Positions 32,354-44,139 of a stretch of DNA of 64,000 nt are shown piece after piece. A model generated the notes under the pieces. The model was not told where the DNA came from, did no database searches, and worked only from the letters and a program-made list of their open reading frames with translations. Every line of letters begins with the position of its first letter. Positions within the stretch are counted from its first letter, which is position 1. The stretch comes from Saposhnikovia divaricata (Eukaryota; Streptophyta; Magnoliopsida; Apiales; Apiaceae), in NCBI GenBank assembly GCA_036435485.1, contig CM071598.1, forward strand, positions 102,112,501 through 102,176,500, read 5' to 3'. A program made the translations under genes and the position numbers.

Positions 32354-35300
32354 TGTAATAACCCGAATTTTTGGTAGAATTAAAACTTTTCTTATTAGGA
32401 TTAAGTGCATCAGTGAATATTGTTTCCATACGTGAATAGTGTTTTTCATGGATGAATAGTGATTTTGGGAACCAAGAAATTTTTCATGCCACCCTATGTA
32501 CGAGACATGGTATGGATATTTCGAAGTCACATTAGTGATTCACGGAGCAAATAAGTGTATGTAAAGACGATCGGAATTCAGAAATTCCAAATTCTATTTT
32601 GGTGTAATATTTGACCAGGCAGTGAATTATATAATATTATATTCAAGAAATGAGATATTAAATTTGAGGATTTGAGGATTTAATATTTGAGAATTTTATT
32701 ATATTTGATTTGAGGATTTATAACGAAAACCACTGAGACAGTGAAACGAACATTCTAGAAATCGTTGAAACTTTACCACGAGATTAAGCGATTAAACGAA
32801 CAAATCGTGGATTAAGGATTGAGATTATGACAAGATTAAATATCCTACATGATCATCAAGAGAATTGTATCAAGTGGATTTAATGATTTAATCAAGGATT
32901 AAATCAAAACAATTTAGAAACAAAGTGATTTAAATCACTTAAAACAAACCAAAAACCAAACAAATATCCATCAAGCTTCTTGGATACACCTTGCACAAGC
33001 CCCAAGAGGGTCAAACTCAGCCACCTAACTGATCTTATCAACATATTAGATCAAAAGCTAGTTGAACAAGTCAAAGAGAAAAAGGGAAGGAAAAGAAAAG
33101 CAAGAACCCATTTTCTCCTTAAGAAAAATCTGCTCCTTTTTAGCAAATTCAAAGTGTCACTTCCAAGCATCCAACAATGGTGATCTATAGCTTAAAACAA
33201 AGCTCTTTCATAGGACAAGGTATGGTAAAAATTTGAGAACCATCCAAGGATTTTTCCATTTTCAAATAATTAGTGAAAGTGATGATGAATAGTGCTCTAA
33301 CTTGTTTCCATGGTTTTTATCTTTATGTTATGGCCTTCCATGGATCATCCAAGCAAGGTTTAAGTGTTGTGAGACCTTACTAGCATCTTTAAGCTTCCTA
33401 GGCAGGTATAACTCTCTTCCATGCCTTGTAAGTTTGTGAGATTTTGGAGAGTTTTGAGTTATAGTTTCATTGTTATGGTTTTAAGTGGATGACTTGCATA
33501 TTGATCTTGTATAAGTTTTATATAAATGGAAAACCATGGTTTTAGCCTCAAAGTCAGTTGACAACTTGAGATAGATGATGAATAGTGAATATTAGTCTTG
33601 AGAATTGATTGTAAGCTTGGTTGGGTTAGTTAAAATTTGGAAATGTCCGAATTATAGCCGTCGTAATGGCGAAATTTCGTTAACCCTTATAAACAGTTAA
33701 TTCCCGAGACCATAACACCATTTTTAGCATCACCACTGCCTATGGTTACAAAGATATGGTTGTCTAGTTTATTTTTCCGAAAGAATCGAGTTAAAAGAGT
33801 TTACGGTTTAGGAGAAATCGCGAAATTCGTAAAAGTGGTTCAAAGGATTTTATCGCAGAAATATAACTACTTTGATGATGAGTTCGAAACCCTTAAAAGT
33901 CGAATTAGAATGTGAAATTTTGTGGTAAAGTGCTAAGGTCAGTTAGCGAGGTTTGTGCGAAGGTCTCGAGTCCAAAAGATTATTTTACGATTTTATAAAA
34001 ATGAAACAGCAGAGGTTGCGCATGTGAAAACCACTAAAAACGCGACTTAGAAACCAATGTTCCAAAAGGTTGAGTATAACTTGGATTCGAGGATGAATTT
34101 CGAACCAAACTTACGACTTAATTAATTGCGGATTAACATGGACTTAGTATGAGCCTAAAATGAGCTAGTGTTACCTTGGTTATGTTTCGCTTGTGTGTTT
34201 AAGCGTTGAATTATAAGAGGATTATCTAGGGGATTAATCGTGCGTTTTCTTTTGACTTTGTCTAGATGGACCGAAATCGTCGCGAGCCCTATCGTATCTC
34301 GAGTACCAGGCAAGTGTTCTAAACCATACTTTGTAGTATTGGTTCTATATTACTGTTTTGCCATGAATAAAGTTATACAATGTTGCGGTAAATGCTTATA
34401 TTGCCATATATATAATGTTTGCTTTCTGATTCACATATAAATTTTGAGATGAGTTAGAACGAACCGGTGTATATTGTGGCTCTAAGTATAAGAGCATAAT
34501 TATTGTGTTTGACTCTAGACCGGGAGTCGGTATTTTGATATATATAACTAGTCGTGGAAACCCGGAGGGATTCCAACGGCAAAGTGCTATGTATTCTGAG
34601 GAATGTTATTTAGCATCATCATTATAATTTCAAAAAGTATTTATTACTTGGTAAAGATTCGAGGATTGTTATTTGAGTATTATCTCACTTGAGGAATATT
34701 AATCAAATATTATTCCATTAAGAGTATTATTGAATATTTCACGATATACGATGCAAGGTATATGCATAGTTGTTTTGATTTAATATATTGTCATACTTGA
34801 AGTGTGATTTTTAAGTAGACGACTTATAAACTAGAGGTGATCTAGTAGCTATAAGCCGGGTTTACGATAGCCCTTAGTATAGGGCATATGTTTCGATTAA
34901 TTTGTTACGAACCGCGAGGCGGTATATCGTACACGTATTACAATTATTTTCTGAATATTATTTATTTAGTAAATAATATTCGAGGATTATAATTACATGG
35001 AAAATATTGTTTCAAATATTTATTTAAAGTATGATTTCATAATCATACGTGAGTTATTTATTTAAATGAATCTTAATTCGGATTTTCATTTAAAGGTTTC
35101 TAGTTATCTCTAGATGACTATTTATTTAATGAATATTATTCTAAATATTCATTTAAAGTTTTCCTTATTATTAATAAGGATTGTTTAATTGACGAATATT
35201 ATTTCAAATATTCATTTAAAGGTTGTTAATTATAAACTATTTCATTATTTATTTATTAAATGAATATTATTTTGAATATTCATTTAAAGGCTTTTCGAAT

Positions 35301-37264
35301 AATCATTTAATGATTATTTATTTAATGAATATTATTCTGAATATTCACTTCTGGGTTTAAGCATAATAATTTTATTTAATTATATTCTTTAAACATTCTC
35401 GATTTAATAAATATTATCTGAATATTTATTAAATACTTTCAATATAGATGGAATAGTTTATGTATATAAATGCATATTTGACTTCAATAATTATGAAGTG
35501 TATTATGAGTTTTATTCAAGGTATCTTGTATATTTCTGACTTCTGGACTTTCTATGAATTATGTTGAGAGCCTATCTCATTTGGCCTAACAAAGATTTTC
35601 AGAAAAAGATCATCAGTATACTGTTCAGGTCCCCATGATTCCAAATCAACTTCTTGCCTGTAAAGGCGTCACTTTCCTTCAAAACTGGGGAACCTTATTT
35701 GAGATAACTTTATTATTACTTAACTTTTGAGTCAAGGATGTTGAAAGAAAAATTATTTTCAACTCATTGCGTATGAGTCAGAATGACTCTGGTTACCTCC
35801 TTAACACTCGAGGGGTAAGATTGATGTAACAAGTTTTAATCCATTAACAAGCTATTGCTTGGGAAATATTGGCAAATCCTTCCTTTACAATGGTGACGAC
35901 TACTTTGTGGAGTCTGGTCAACAAGTATTATACTTGGGGGAAGGGGGATGAGCCTTACGTTTCAGAGTCATGGATTTTACTCGAACTAGGAGTATGTGTG
36001 TATGAGGCTGTGAATCAGTCCATCACTGATAATAGGTGTAAGAGACTGTGGGACAGCCCATCCTGGAAATAGGGTCCGAGTTGCGCCGGTCCCAAACTAT
36101 GCCCAACCGTTGGCTAGGGAGATCTGGCGTATGGTGGTGTCCATATGTTCTTCCTTCTACATGTAGAGAAACAAACTTTGAGATGCACAAACTTATGACT
36201 GATCATCATAAGGTTTGACATCTGGCGCGAGATACTCCAGTATTAGTTCATCATCCAATTTGGATATTTCTGCAACATTATCGAGAGCACCCCGATCGGA
36301 AAGCTACGGTTGGGTGACCGATAAGTGTTGGCAGGGTTGAAAAGTGTTCAAAACTGATGTTACAATAACCTTCCTTATAACTTTATTTTTTTAAGCTATA
36401 TGCTGATATTCTGCTTATGGTTGATATAGCAGACATGATTTTTTTTGAAAAGGTTATTGGTGTGCTTTGAAACCTCATCCTTTTATAAAATGCAAGAACT
36501 GTTCATATTGCGATAAAGATTAAAGATATATCATGAAAGATGATATTTATATATTGATTTTCTACTTATCTTCTCTTCATAGCAGATATTTTGACGGAAA
36601 GGTCATTATTGTGATTTTGAACTTATCATGTTCATTTACTGATTATTTTAATCATTATACTTTCCCTATTGAGGTTTCTTGGATACAGATATTTTATTAA
36701 TGATATTAAGTATCCGTGGTATTATGAAAACCCCAAGTATATGATGGGATATTTTGTGAACTCTATTAACCACTTGCTGGGCAATTCTTTCGCTCATACT
36801 TGTTTGTTTTATATATATTAGCCTTTCAGAAAGAGGTAAACGGATGAGGGTTATCTGCATAGCTCGGAAGAAGCAGACGGACTACCTTATGAAGAAGACA
36901 GGATCCAGAACATCTATAGCTGGAGTAAGTTACATATGGTTTTATTAATGTGTAATATATATATCACATTGTATAGAGTAGAACTAGTTGCTGGTATACT
37001 TCTCAACGAAGTTATACTAGCGGAATAAGATTTGTAAGACACGGTGTAATTTGATTCAATGGAGGTAATGAAGTGAGTAATGTAAAGACTTTAGTTCTTG
37101 TTTCTAGCCCTATAACCTATAAGATGCTTGGTAGTTGGGGTCTCAATGATGTATTTCAGTTATTCAATGATTACAGATGGATTAATGATGTTAAACAGGT
37201 GAATTGTTAATAAGGATTTCCGCGTGACGACCAAATCCCTGACCCCAGATTTGGGGGTGTTACA
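32354..37264 (+). mobile_element. Element D: 4.9-kb solo LTR
   Basis: TGTAATAACCCG at the start, GGGGGTGTTACA at the end, CCTAT duplicated at 32349-32353 and 37265-37269. No PBS, PPT, gag or pol inside, and I see no second LTR copy within it, so a solo LTR left by LTR-LTR recombination is the best reading. Its ends resemble the LTR ends of E and C (ACCCG near the start; CCCCAGATTTGGGG before the end), suggesting a chromovirus family. No gene; short open frames (for example 32980-33183 and 35869-36072) show no domain. Confidence 0.85.
34930..35420. repeat. AT-rich palindromic tandem repeats in D
   Basis: About seven degenerate copies of a unit containing TTTAATGAATATTATTCTGAATATTCATTTAAAGG, each a near-palindrome, spaced roughly 50-70 bp, separated by smaller palindromes such as TTATTAATAA and AATCATTTAATGATT. 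Confidence 0.75.
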
Positions 37265-38187
37265 CCTATCTTATGCTAGCATGGCAAGTTCTAAATCTCA
37301 AGATCCACTCTCGTTTAGCAAGAGATTAACAAATTAGATGTTCGCGACGCATCTAAATACATGAAACACAACCATACAAGGATATCAAGAATTCATCACA
37401 CATAAATCTTTAAAGCATATAAACTACTAAGCTACATAGATAAATCCATTAGGATCCCATGACAACGATTAGTTCATAATTGAACCGTTCGTCACCATGG
37501 GATTAATTGAAAACATGATATTAAACAAGATATAAAATAAAGAAGTAATAATATTAATAAAAACAAGAGTTGAGAAAACAAATCTATTATCCAAAGTATA
37601 CAAAAGTTGAAGTAGATCTAGATCTTGCTTGTCACCGAGCTTGAATCCTTCTCCACTCTTCTCTCTTGCAATTCTACGTTACAATAATAATAATCTGATA
37701 CAAATTACAAGGTATGATGTGTTTATATAGGCACTACAAGTCTTGCCCAGCAAGAAAATACAAAACAGAATTATAATAGAATTTCTGCAAGATACGTTTC
37801 CTAATTTGATTATGTTTTGTAAGGAAAATTCGTGGCTGACTTTTCTTCAGATTTTCTGGAACGTTCCCCACGTAATTGGACCTCTGGACTATCTTAGAAT
37901 GATAGGAAATCTCGTTATCTTCGCGTGGACTGCTTACGGGCCTAAAACGGACTTCTAGAACTCAAGATATGGCCAAAACAGTGGAAACTGTGCAACCCGT
38001 CTCGAAAATCCGAATTTTAATCAATTAATTCCCAAAAAATTATAAAAGCATCCACTTTAGTCAACATTCTCGTAATCCTGCACAACTAAGCAAAACACAT
38101 CAAATCTACAACAACTTGAGCCCAAGACAATCAATTTAAGCCGAAATTAAGCGATCCAAGTGGATATAAAATCCACTTATCAATGTG

Positions 38188-41100
38188 AATGTCAGTTATT
38201 AAATGAAGCATTAGTAGTATAGATAGCTAATCAGGAGCGTATACCCGTTACACAAATTTACCCAGCATGTGATATCAAAATAGCCGGTCAACATTTTCAT
38301 GCCAACTTGATTCCTTTCAAGTTGGGAGAGTTTGAGGTTATACTGGGGATGGATTGGTTGACAAAGTATAATGCCCAGATTAATTGTAAAAAAAAGGAGT
38401 TGAAACTGAAGTTGGATGGGGATAAAGAAGTGGTGTTTCACGGGCAAAAGCAAGCGAAGAAACTTTTGACAATGATGCAAGCCAAACGATTGTTGCGGCT
38501 GGGATGTAAAGCATGTTTAGCTTATGTAATGGATACCAATAAGGAAGTGCCACAGATAGAACAGATTCCAGTAGTGAATGAATTTCTGGATGTATTCCCT
38601 GATGAATTGCCAGGCTTACCTCAAGATAGAGAAATTGAGTCTGCTATTGATTTGGCACCAGGTACTGAACCTATATCGAAAGCTCCGTACAGAATGGCGC
38701 CAGTGGAAATGAAAGAATTGGCCAAGCAGCTACAGGAGCTACTAGACAAAGGGGTGATCAGACCAAGTATATCACCATGGGGCGCACCAGTATTGTTTGT
38801 GAAAAAGAAGGATGGAAGCATGAGACTTTGTATTGACTACCGGGAGTTAAACAAATTGACAATTAAAAACAAGTACCCATTACCGAGGATCGACGACTTG
38901 TTTGATCAATTAAAAGGCGCAGCATGGTTTTCCAAAATCGATTTACGATCGGGATATCACCAGTTGAAGATCAAGTCAGATGATATTCCTAAGACAGCAT
39001 TTCGTACGAGATATGGGCATTACGAATTTTTAGTTATGCCATTCGGATTAACTAATGCACCAGCCGCTTTTATGGACTTGATGAATAGAGTTTTCAAGAA
39101 ATATCTAGATAAATTCTTGTTCGTTTTCATAGATGATATCTTGATATACTCTAAGATAGAGGAAGATCATGCGGAGCACTTGAGAACAGCTTTAGAAATT
39201 TTACGGAAGGAGAAGCTATACGCCAAATTTTTGAAATGCGAGTTTTGGTTAAGGGAGGTACAATTTTTGGGGCACGTTGTCATTAACGAAGGAATTAAAG
39301 TGGATCCAGCCAAGATCGAAGCTATTATGAATTGGGAGCAACCAAGAACACCAACCGAAGTTCGAAGTTTTCTGGGATTGGCTGGATATTATAGAAGGTT
39401 TGTTAAGGATTTTGCTAAAATAGCAGCATCTTTGACAAAACTCACTAGGAAGAATGAGAAATTTGAATGGAACGAGAAGTGCGAGCATAGTTTTCAAGAA
39501 TTAAAGAAGCGATTGATAACTGCACCGGTGTTAGTTCTACCCAATGAAAATGGAAACTTTGTAATCTATAGTGATGCATCACAGAAGGGATTAGGGTGTG
39601 TGTTGATGCAGGACGGCAAGGTAATTGCTTACGCGTCTAGGCAACTCAAGACTCACGAACGAAAGTATCCAACGCACGATTTGGAATTGGCAGCAATTGT
39701 TTTTGCACTAAAACTTTGGAGGCACTATCTATACGGAGAGAAGTTTGAAATATTCACGGATCACAAAAGTTTGAAGTATATCTTCACTCAAAAGGAACTG
39801 AACATGAGACAACGACGGTGGTTGGAGTTGATCAAGGATTACGACTGTACTATCAGCTATCATCCAGGCATGGCCAACGTTGTGGAAGATGCACTAAGCA
39901 GGAAGGAGAGGTTAAATCTCTTAACCTCATCCGAGGAGTTGCTGAAGGAATTTGAGAAATTGGAAATAGAGGTCCATACATCAGAAGAGACTAGTGAAGT
40001 ATTGTATGCCATGACCTTTCAGCCAATGTTATTGGAAAAGATCTGTAGGTGTCAAGAACAGGTAATGGACCAAGACAAAGCAAGTCTAACCGGAGAGGAA
40101 ATCGGGAGTCAAAAGGATGATAAAGGAATCCTCATATTTTCTTCACGTATATGGGTACCTAATGTCGCAGAACTGAAGGATGAAATCTTGCGGGACGCAC
40201 ACAACTCCAGGTATTCTATTCACCCTGGTAGTACTAAGATGTATAGAGATTTGAAGCAACACTTTTGGTGGCCCGATATGAAGAAAGAAATTGCAGAATA
40301 CGTCAGCAAATGCTACACCTGTCAGAGTGTTAAAGCTGAACATCAAAGGCCAAGTGGATTGCTACAACCTTTGGAAATTCCAGAATGGAAGTGGGAACAT
40401 CTTGTAATGGATTTTGTAGTAGGACTTCCGAAGACTAAATCAAACCACGATGCAATCTGGTGATCATTGATAGGTTGACCAAATCAGCACATTTTCTTCC
40501 GATCAACGAAAGATTTTCATTAGAGAAACTGGTTCAGCTATATTTGAAAGAGATCGTAGTATGACACGGGGTTCCCGTATCTATAGTATCTGATCGAGAT
40601 CCTCGTTTCAATTCAAGATTTTGGAGGCAATTTCAGGAAGTTTTAGGAACTAAACTAAACATGAGCACGGCATATCATCCTCAAACGGACGGGCAAAGCG
40701 AGAGAACAATCCAGACCATTGAAGATATGCTAAGGGTATGTGCCATAGATTTTAAAGGTAGCTGGGATGAGCACTTACCATTGGTGGAATTCTCTTACAA
40801 TAATAGTTACCATTCCAGAATTGGAATGCCACCATATGAAGCTCTTTACGGCAGAAGATGTAGATCTCCGGTGTATTGGGAAGAATTAGGAGAACGCGCA
40901 ATCTTAGGTCCAGAACTACATCAACAGACTAAGGAAAAGATTGGATTGATACAAAAAAGATTGATTGCCGCTCAAGATCGACAGAAGAAATATGCAGATC
41001 AAACCAGAAAGGACCAGAGTTTTGAAGTTGGAGAATTGGTATTGCTGAAAGTATCACCACGGAAAGCAGTGACCAGATTTGGGAAAAGAGGTAAACTCAA

Positions 41101-41434
41101 TCCAAGATATGTGGGACCGTTTGAGATATTGAAGAAGGTAGGGAAGCTTGTATACGAACTAGCATTGCAGAACATCCATAACGTATTCCATATATCGATG
41201 CTGAAGAAGTACAATCCTGATCCAATGCACGCAATAGAATACGAACCTGTAGATATTCAACCTGACTTATCTTTTGTTGAGCAACCAGTAGAGATATTAG
41301 ATCATAAGGTTAAGGTATTAAGGAATAAGACAATACCTCTAGTTAGAGTTTTATGGAGGAATCCCTTGGTTGAGGAATCAACATGGGAAGTAGAGAGTGA
41401 AATGCGAGCTCAGTACCCGCAATTATTTTCTTAA
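38188..41434 (+). pseudogene. pol: C pol: protease end, RT, RNase H, integrase, chromodomain (broken)
   Basis: Continues C gag in phase after the B insertion. A TAG at 38220-38222 is the first lesion. Domains: protease end (VILGMDWLTKY), RT (CIDYRELNKLTIKNKYPLPR; catalytic FVFIDDILIYS; GLTNAPAAF), RNase H (YSDASQKGLGCVL, HDLELAAIVFALKLWRHYLY, FTDHKSL), integrase zinc region (HPGSTKMYRDLKQHFWW, CYTCQ), integrase core (SDRDPRFNSRFW, AYHPQTDGQSERTIQ) and a chromodomain (RVLWRNPLVEESTWEVES). A one-base deletion near 40459 and a TGA at 40562-40564 break the integrase. The true stop is at 41434. Confidence 0.93.
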
Positions 41435-41461
41435 GTGGGATTCTAGGGACAGAATCCTTAT

Positions 41462-41474
41462 AAGGGGGGAAGGA
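41462..41474 (+). other. Polypurine tract of C
   Basis: AAGGGGGGAAGGA directly before the LTR start TGTCACGACC. Confidence 0.9.
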
Positions 41475-43274
41475 TGTCACGACCGGGAAAATTTCGTGTA
41501 ATTTATTATGTTAAAATATGTTTTTAGTTGATTTTATTGTATTTTGGTTTAATTTTAATGCATTTAAACACAATATGATTTTTATTAAATAGGAAAATTA
41601 TCCCATGCGTGTTATGTGACTTCTGTGTAGCATAGATTATTTTATTATATTTTTCTGTAATTTTTATATTTTTAGAATACAATTATTTCGCATTTTAATT
41701 TCCGGATCCAGCCCCTATACTGAATCTGAGGCCCTGTTTTTGATAAAATTATTTTTATAAAATGGTAGGATATATAAAAATGAATTTTGTTGTAATTTTT
41801 GTAATATTCATAATTTTTGGGAAATTTTGACATATATATTATATTTGTTTAAAAATAAAAATTTCACATTTTTATCCCATAAAAATTATTTTTAAGGCTT
41901 AATAATTTTAATTTGGGGCTAAAAATATTTTTGGGGTATTAATTTTCAGATTAGTATAAATAGCAGAATTTTATTATTAATTATCAAAATTAATCAAAAA
42001 TAAGATTTTTGATTTTAATTTTCTGGAAAATTGTTCTTGAAGTTCATCAGAATCAAACCACTTTTTCATAGTGATTCCGGGATCCAAATCGATCATAAGT
42101 GGGAAGAACCCTAGCTAGAGGGCAGAGTTACCTGCAGTATTCCTAGAAGTGAGAAAACCCTAGCAAGAAAGCATAAATTACCAGCAGTATATTCAGGCAA
42201 GTATTTTCTCCCTTGATCATCTTAAACAATTTTATTTTATGTTTCATTGATTCGTATCATGACGAATAGCTATTGTTCAGAGCTATTTGTGATTCCTAAA
42301 TATTTTTGCGAACAAAGTCACTTGATGTGGAAATTTCTTTATGATAAACTCTTCATATCCTTATTATCGTAGTAAATCATAGGGATGTGAACTGTATGTG
42401 AAACTAAGCATTTCCTGTTGAATTTGGAAATTGCTCTATTGGATTGGCAAATGGTAAAGCGTAGGAGGCCATGATGATTTCATGGTCCAGCAATATTTAA
42501 GGAGGATATGGTAACCATTCCATCTTCCTATAGGCTAACATTACTTGTCTATTTTGGTACCCTCATGAAATCTGGATTATACACACTGGTATAGCTGTAC
42601 TAGTGGAGTATAAAGGGTCCCATTGCTTTTGAACCTGATCAGGGGGTAATGGTGTTTCAGTTATGTATATCCAATCCATATCGCCCGAATGGCTATTATA
42701 TATTGTGAATTGACAAATGATTCAATTTTATGTCATGTCAAATGATTTCAATTATGATTGAATTACATTTCAGTTGTTGATTCAGTTTGCTTTATAAACT
42801 GTTTTACTTTTCAGTCGATATTATGCAGCATTTGTTCTGGTTTTATTATAAAACTGTTTATATATATATATATACTTGCTGGGCTTTTCTTTGGCTCACT
42901 CTTGCTTTCACTAAACCTTTCCAGACCGGAAGTATGGTTCCGATCAGTAGTCCAGACCGTATTAGAGAGAGTCGGAGGGGCCAAGTGTCAGCACCCCAGG
43001 CCGTGCAGGTACTTGTGCGTTTCAGTTGGCGCTAGATAGAATTTTAAATAAAATGGGATGTAATAATAAAACGAAACTAGACTGGATTTAAGTTGACTTT
43101 ATTTATGGGTTGTAATAAGTGAATAGTTTAATTTTTGGGTTATGTCTTCTTGGCTTCATACAATAACCTGTTGCGATCTTTGGTTTGCGGGGTCAGTTGC
43201 GCATTCTGATTTATTTTAGTTGTGATTAGTTGGTGACCCTCGGATCTGGACCCCGGATTTGGAGGGGTGTCACA
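41475..43274 (+). repeat. 3' LTR of element C
   Basis: 1800 bp against 1783 in the 5' LTR. Differences include a longer TA run near 42860 and 13 extra bases near 43240. TATA box at 41955-41963. Ends GGGGTGTCACA, then AACAA. Confidence 0.93.
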
Positions 43275-44101
43275 AACAAGGAATTCATATAATGGTTTGT
43301 AATGAGGCTAGGGTGAAGGCGTGAAAATTGAAGTTCAAGGAAGGTGTAAAAGTCTCGCTAGTTGAGTCAAAATAACGCTTGCTCTCTTCATACACCAAAT
43401 TCTCAAATTAAAGCATATCTCCACTCATTTACAATTACAAAACACAACCACATTTACGAAGAAAATTGAATCAAAATAAAGTACAAAGATTTATTATTAT
43501 TTTTCTTTTTCTTTTTCATTTTTTTTAACATACCCCTTTACTTATTGCTTTTTTTTAGCAAAGGGGATGCGCATTACAAATATAAGTACTACAAAGAACT
43601 TTGAACCACATCTAACCATACATATCAAACTAGCTCTCACTTACAATGATTAGCATTCTTCCTCTTCACAACATCTCCAAATTCACATGCTCATCAATCA
43701 ATTCTTTCCAAGACTCAACTAGCTCAACTAGGTCGAGAGTGAAGTATTTGGCTATGACTCATGTATAAAAGGGGAAGGTGACGAAGAAAAATATGGATAT
43801 AAGCTTCAAAGGGGTAACTAGGAATTATTTTCATGGTTCACAAGCTAAAAAGGCCAAAAAGATTATCCTAAATAGAATTTCCTTATTATGGTGCATCCAA
43901 AAATTAAGGTTTAATGCAAGACCTAGAACAACAAACACACATAAATATGGAGAAACACTCAAGCACAAAGGAATTCATCGTTCAAGGCCTCACAAGATTT
44001 AAGTTGTAATAACATCTTCTCGATTTGATTCCATGCATGCTAACAGATAACTGTCATGTTCACAATTTAATTACAACAATCTAGACTTTTCATGCCATTT
44101 T

Positions 44102-44139
<38 letters not shown>

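Larger units (their letters stand above)
21377..38182 (-). mobile_element. Element B: Athila retrotransposon with gag-pol and ORF3
   Basis: Minus orientation, TSD ATGTG. 5' LTR 31801-38182 (interrupted by solo LTR D), tRNA-Asp PBS, gag, protease, RT, RNase H, integrase, paired hairpins, ORF3, PPT and 3' LTR 21377-22842. After removing D and its duplication both LTRs are 1466 bp, and I count only three differences, so it is very young. Two nonsense codons (30412-30414 and 28828-28830) break gag-pol in one frame. Its LTR, gag and protease are close to those of A. It lies in the protease gene of C. Confidence 0.95.
31801..38182 (-). repeat. 5' LTR of element B, split by solo LTR D
   Basis: Two parts, 31801-32353 and 37265-38182 (the first five bases of the latter are the D duplication). 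Ends TG and CA. Three differences from the 3' LTR: C/T near 37270, and two further substitutions downstream. Confidence 0.95.
16791..43274 (+). mobile_element. Element C: Tekay-type chromovirus, with B nested inside
   Basis: Plus orientation, TSD AACAA (16786-16790 and 43275-43279). Order: 5' LTR, iMet-type PBS, upstream ORF, gag, protease (split by B at 21376/38183), RT, RNase H, integrase, chromodomain, PPT, 3' LTR. The RT/integrase/chromodomain order and the C-terminal chromodomain identify a chromovirus; gag and the LTR termini suggest the Tekay clade. The LTRs differ clearly more than those of A and B, including small indels, which fits C being older. Five lesions break gag-pol. Confidence 0.92.

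Noticed and set aside
32354..37264. D as a complete non-autonomous element
   Set aside because: No PBS, PPT or repeated termini inside; solo LTR explains it better.
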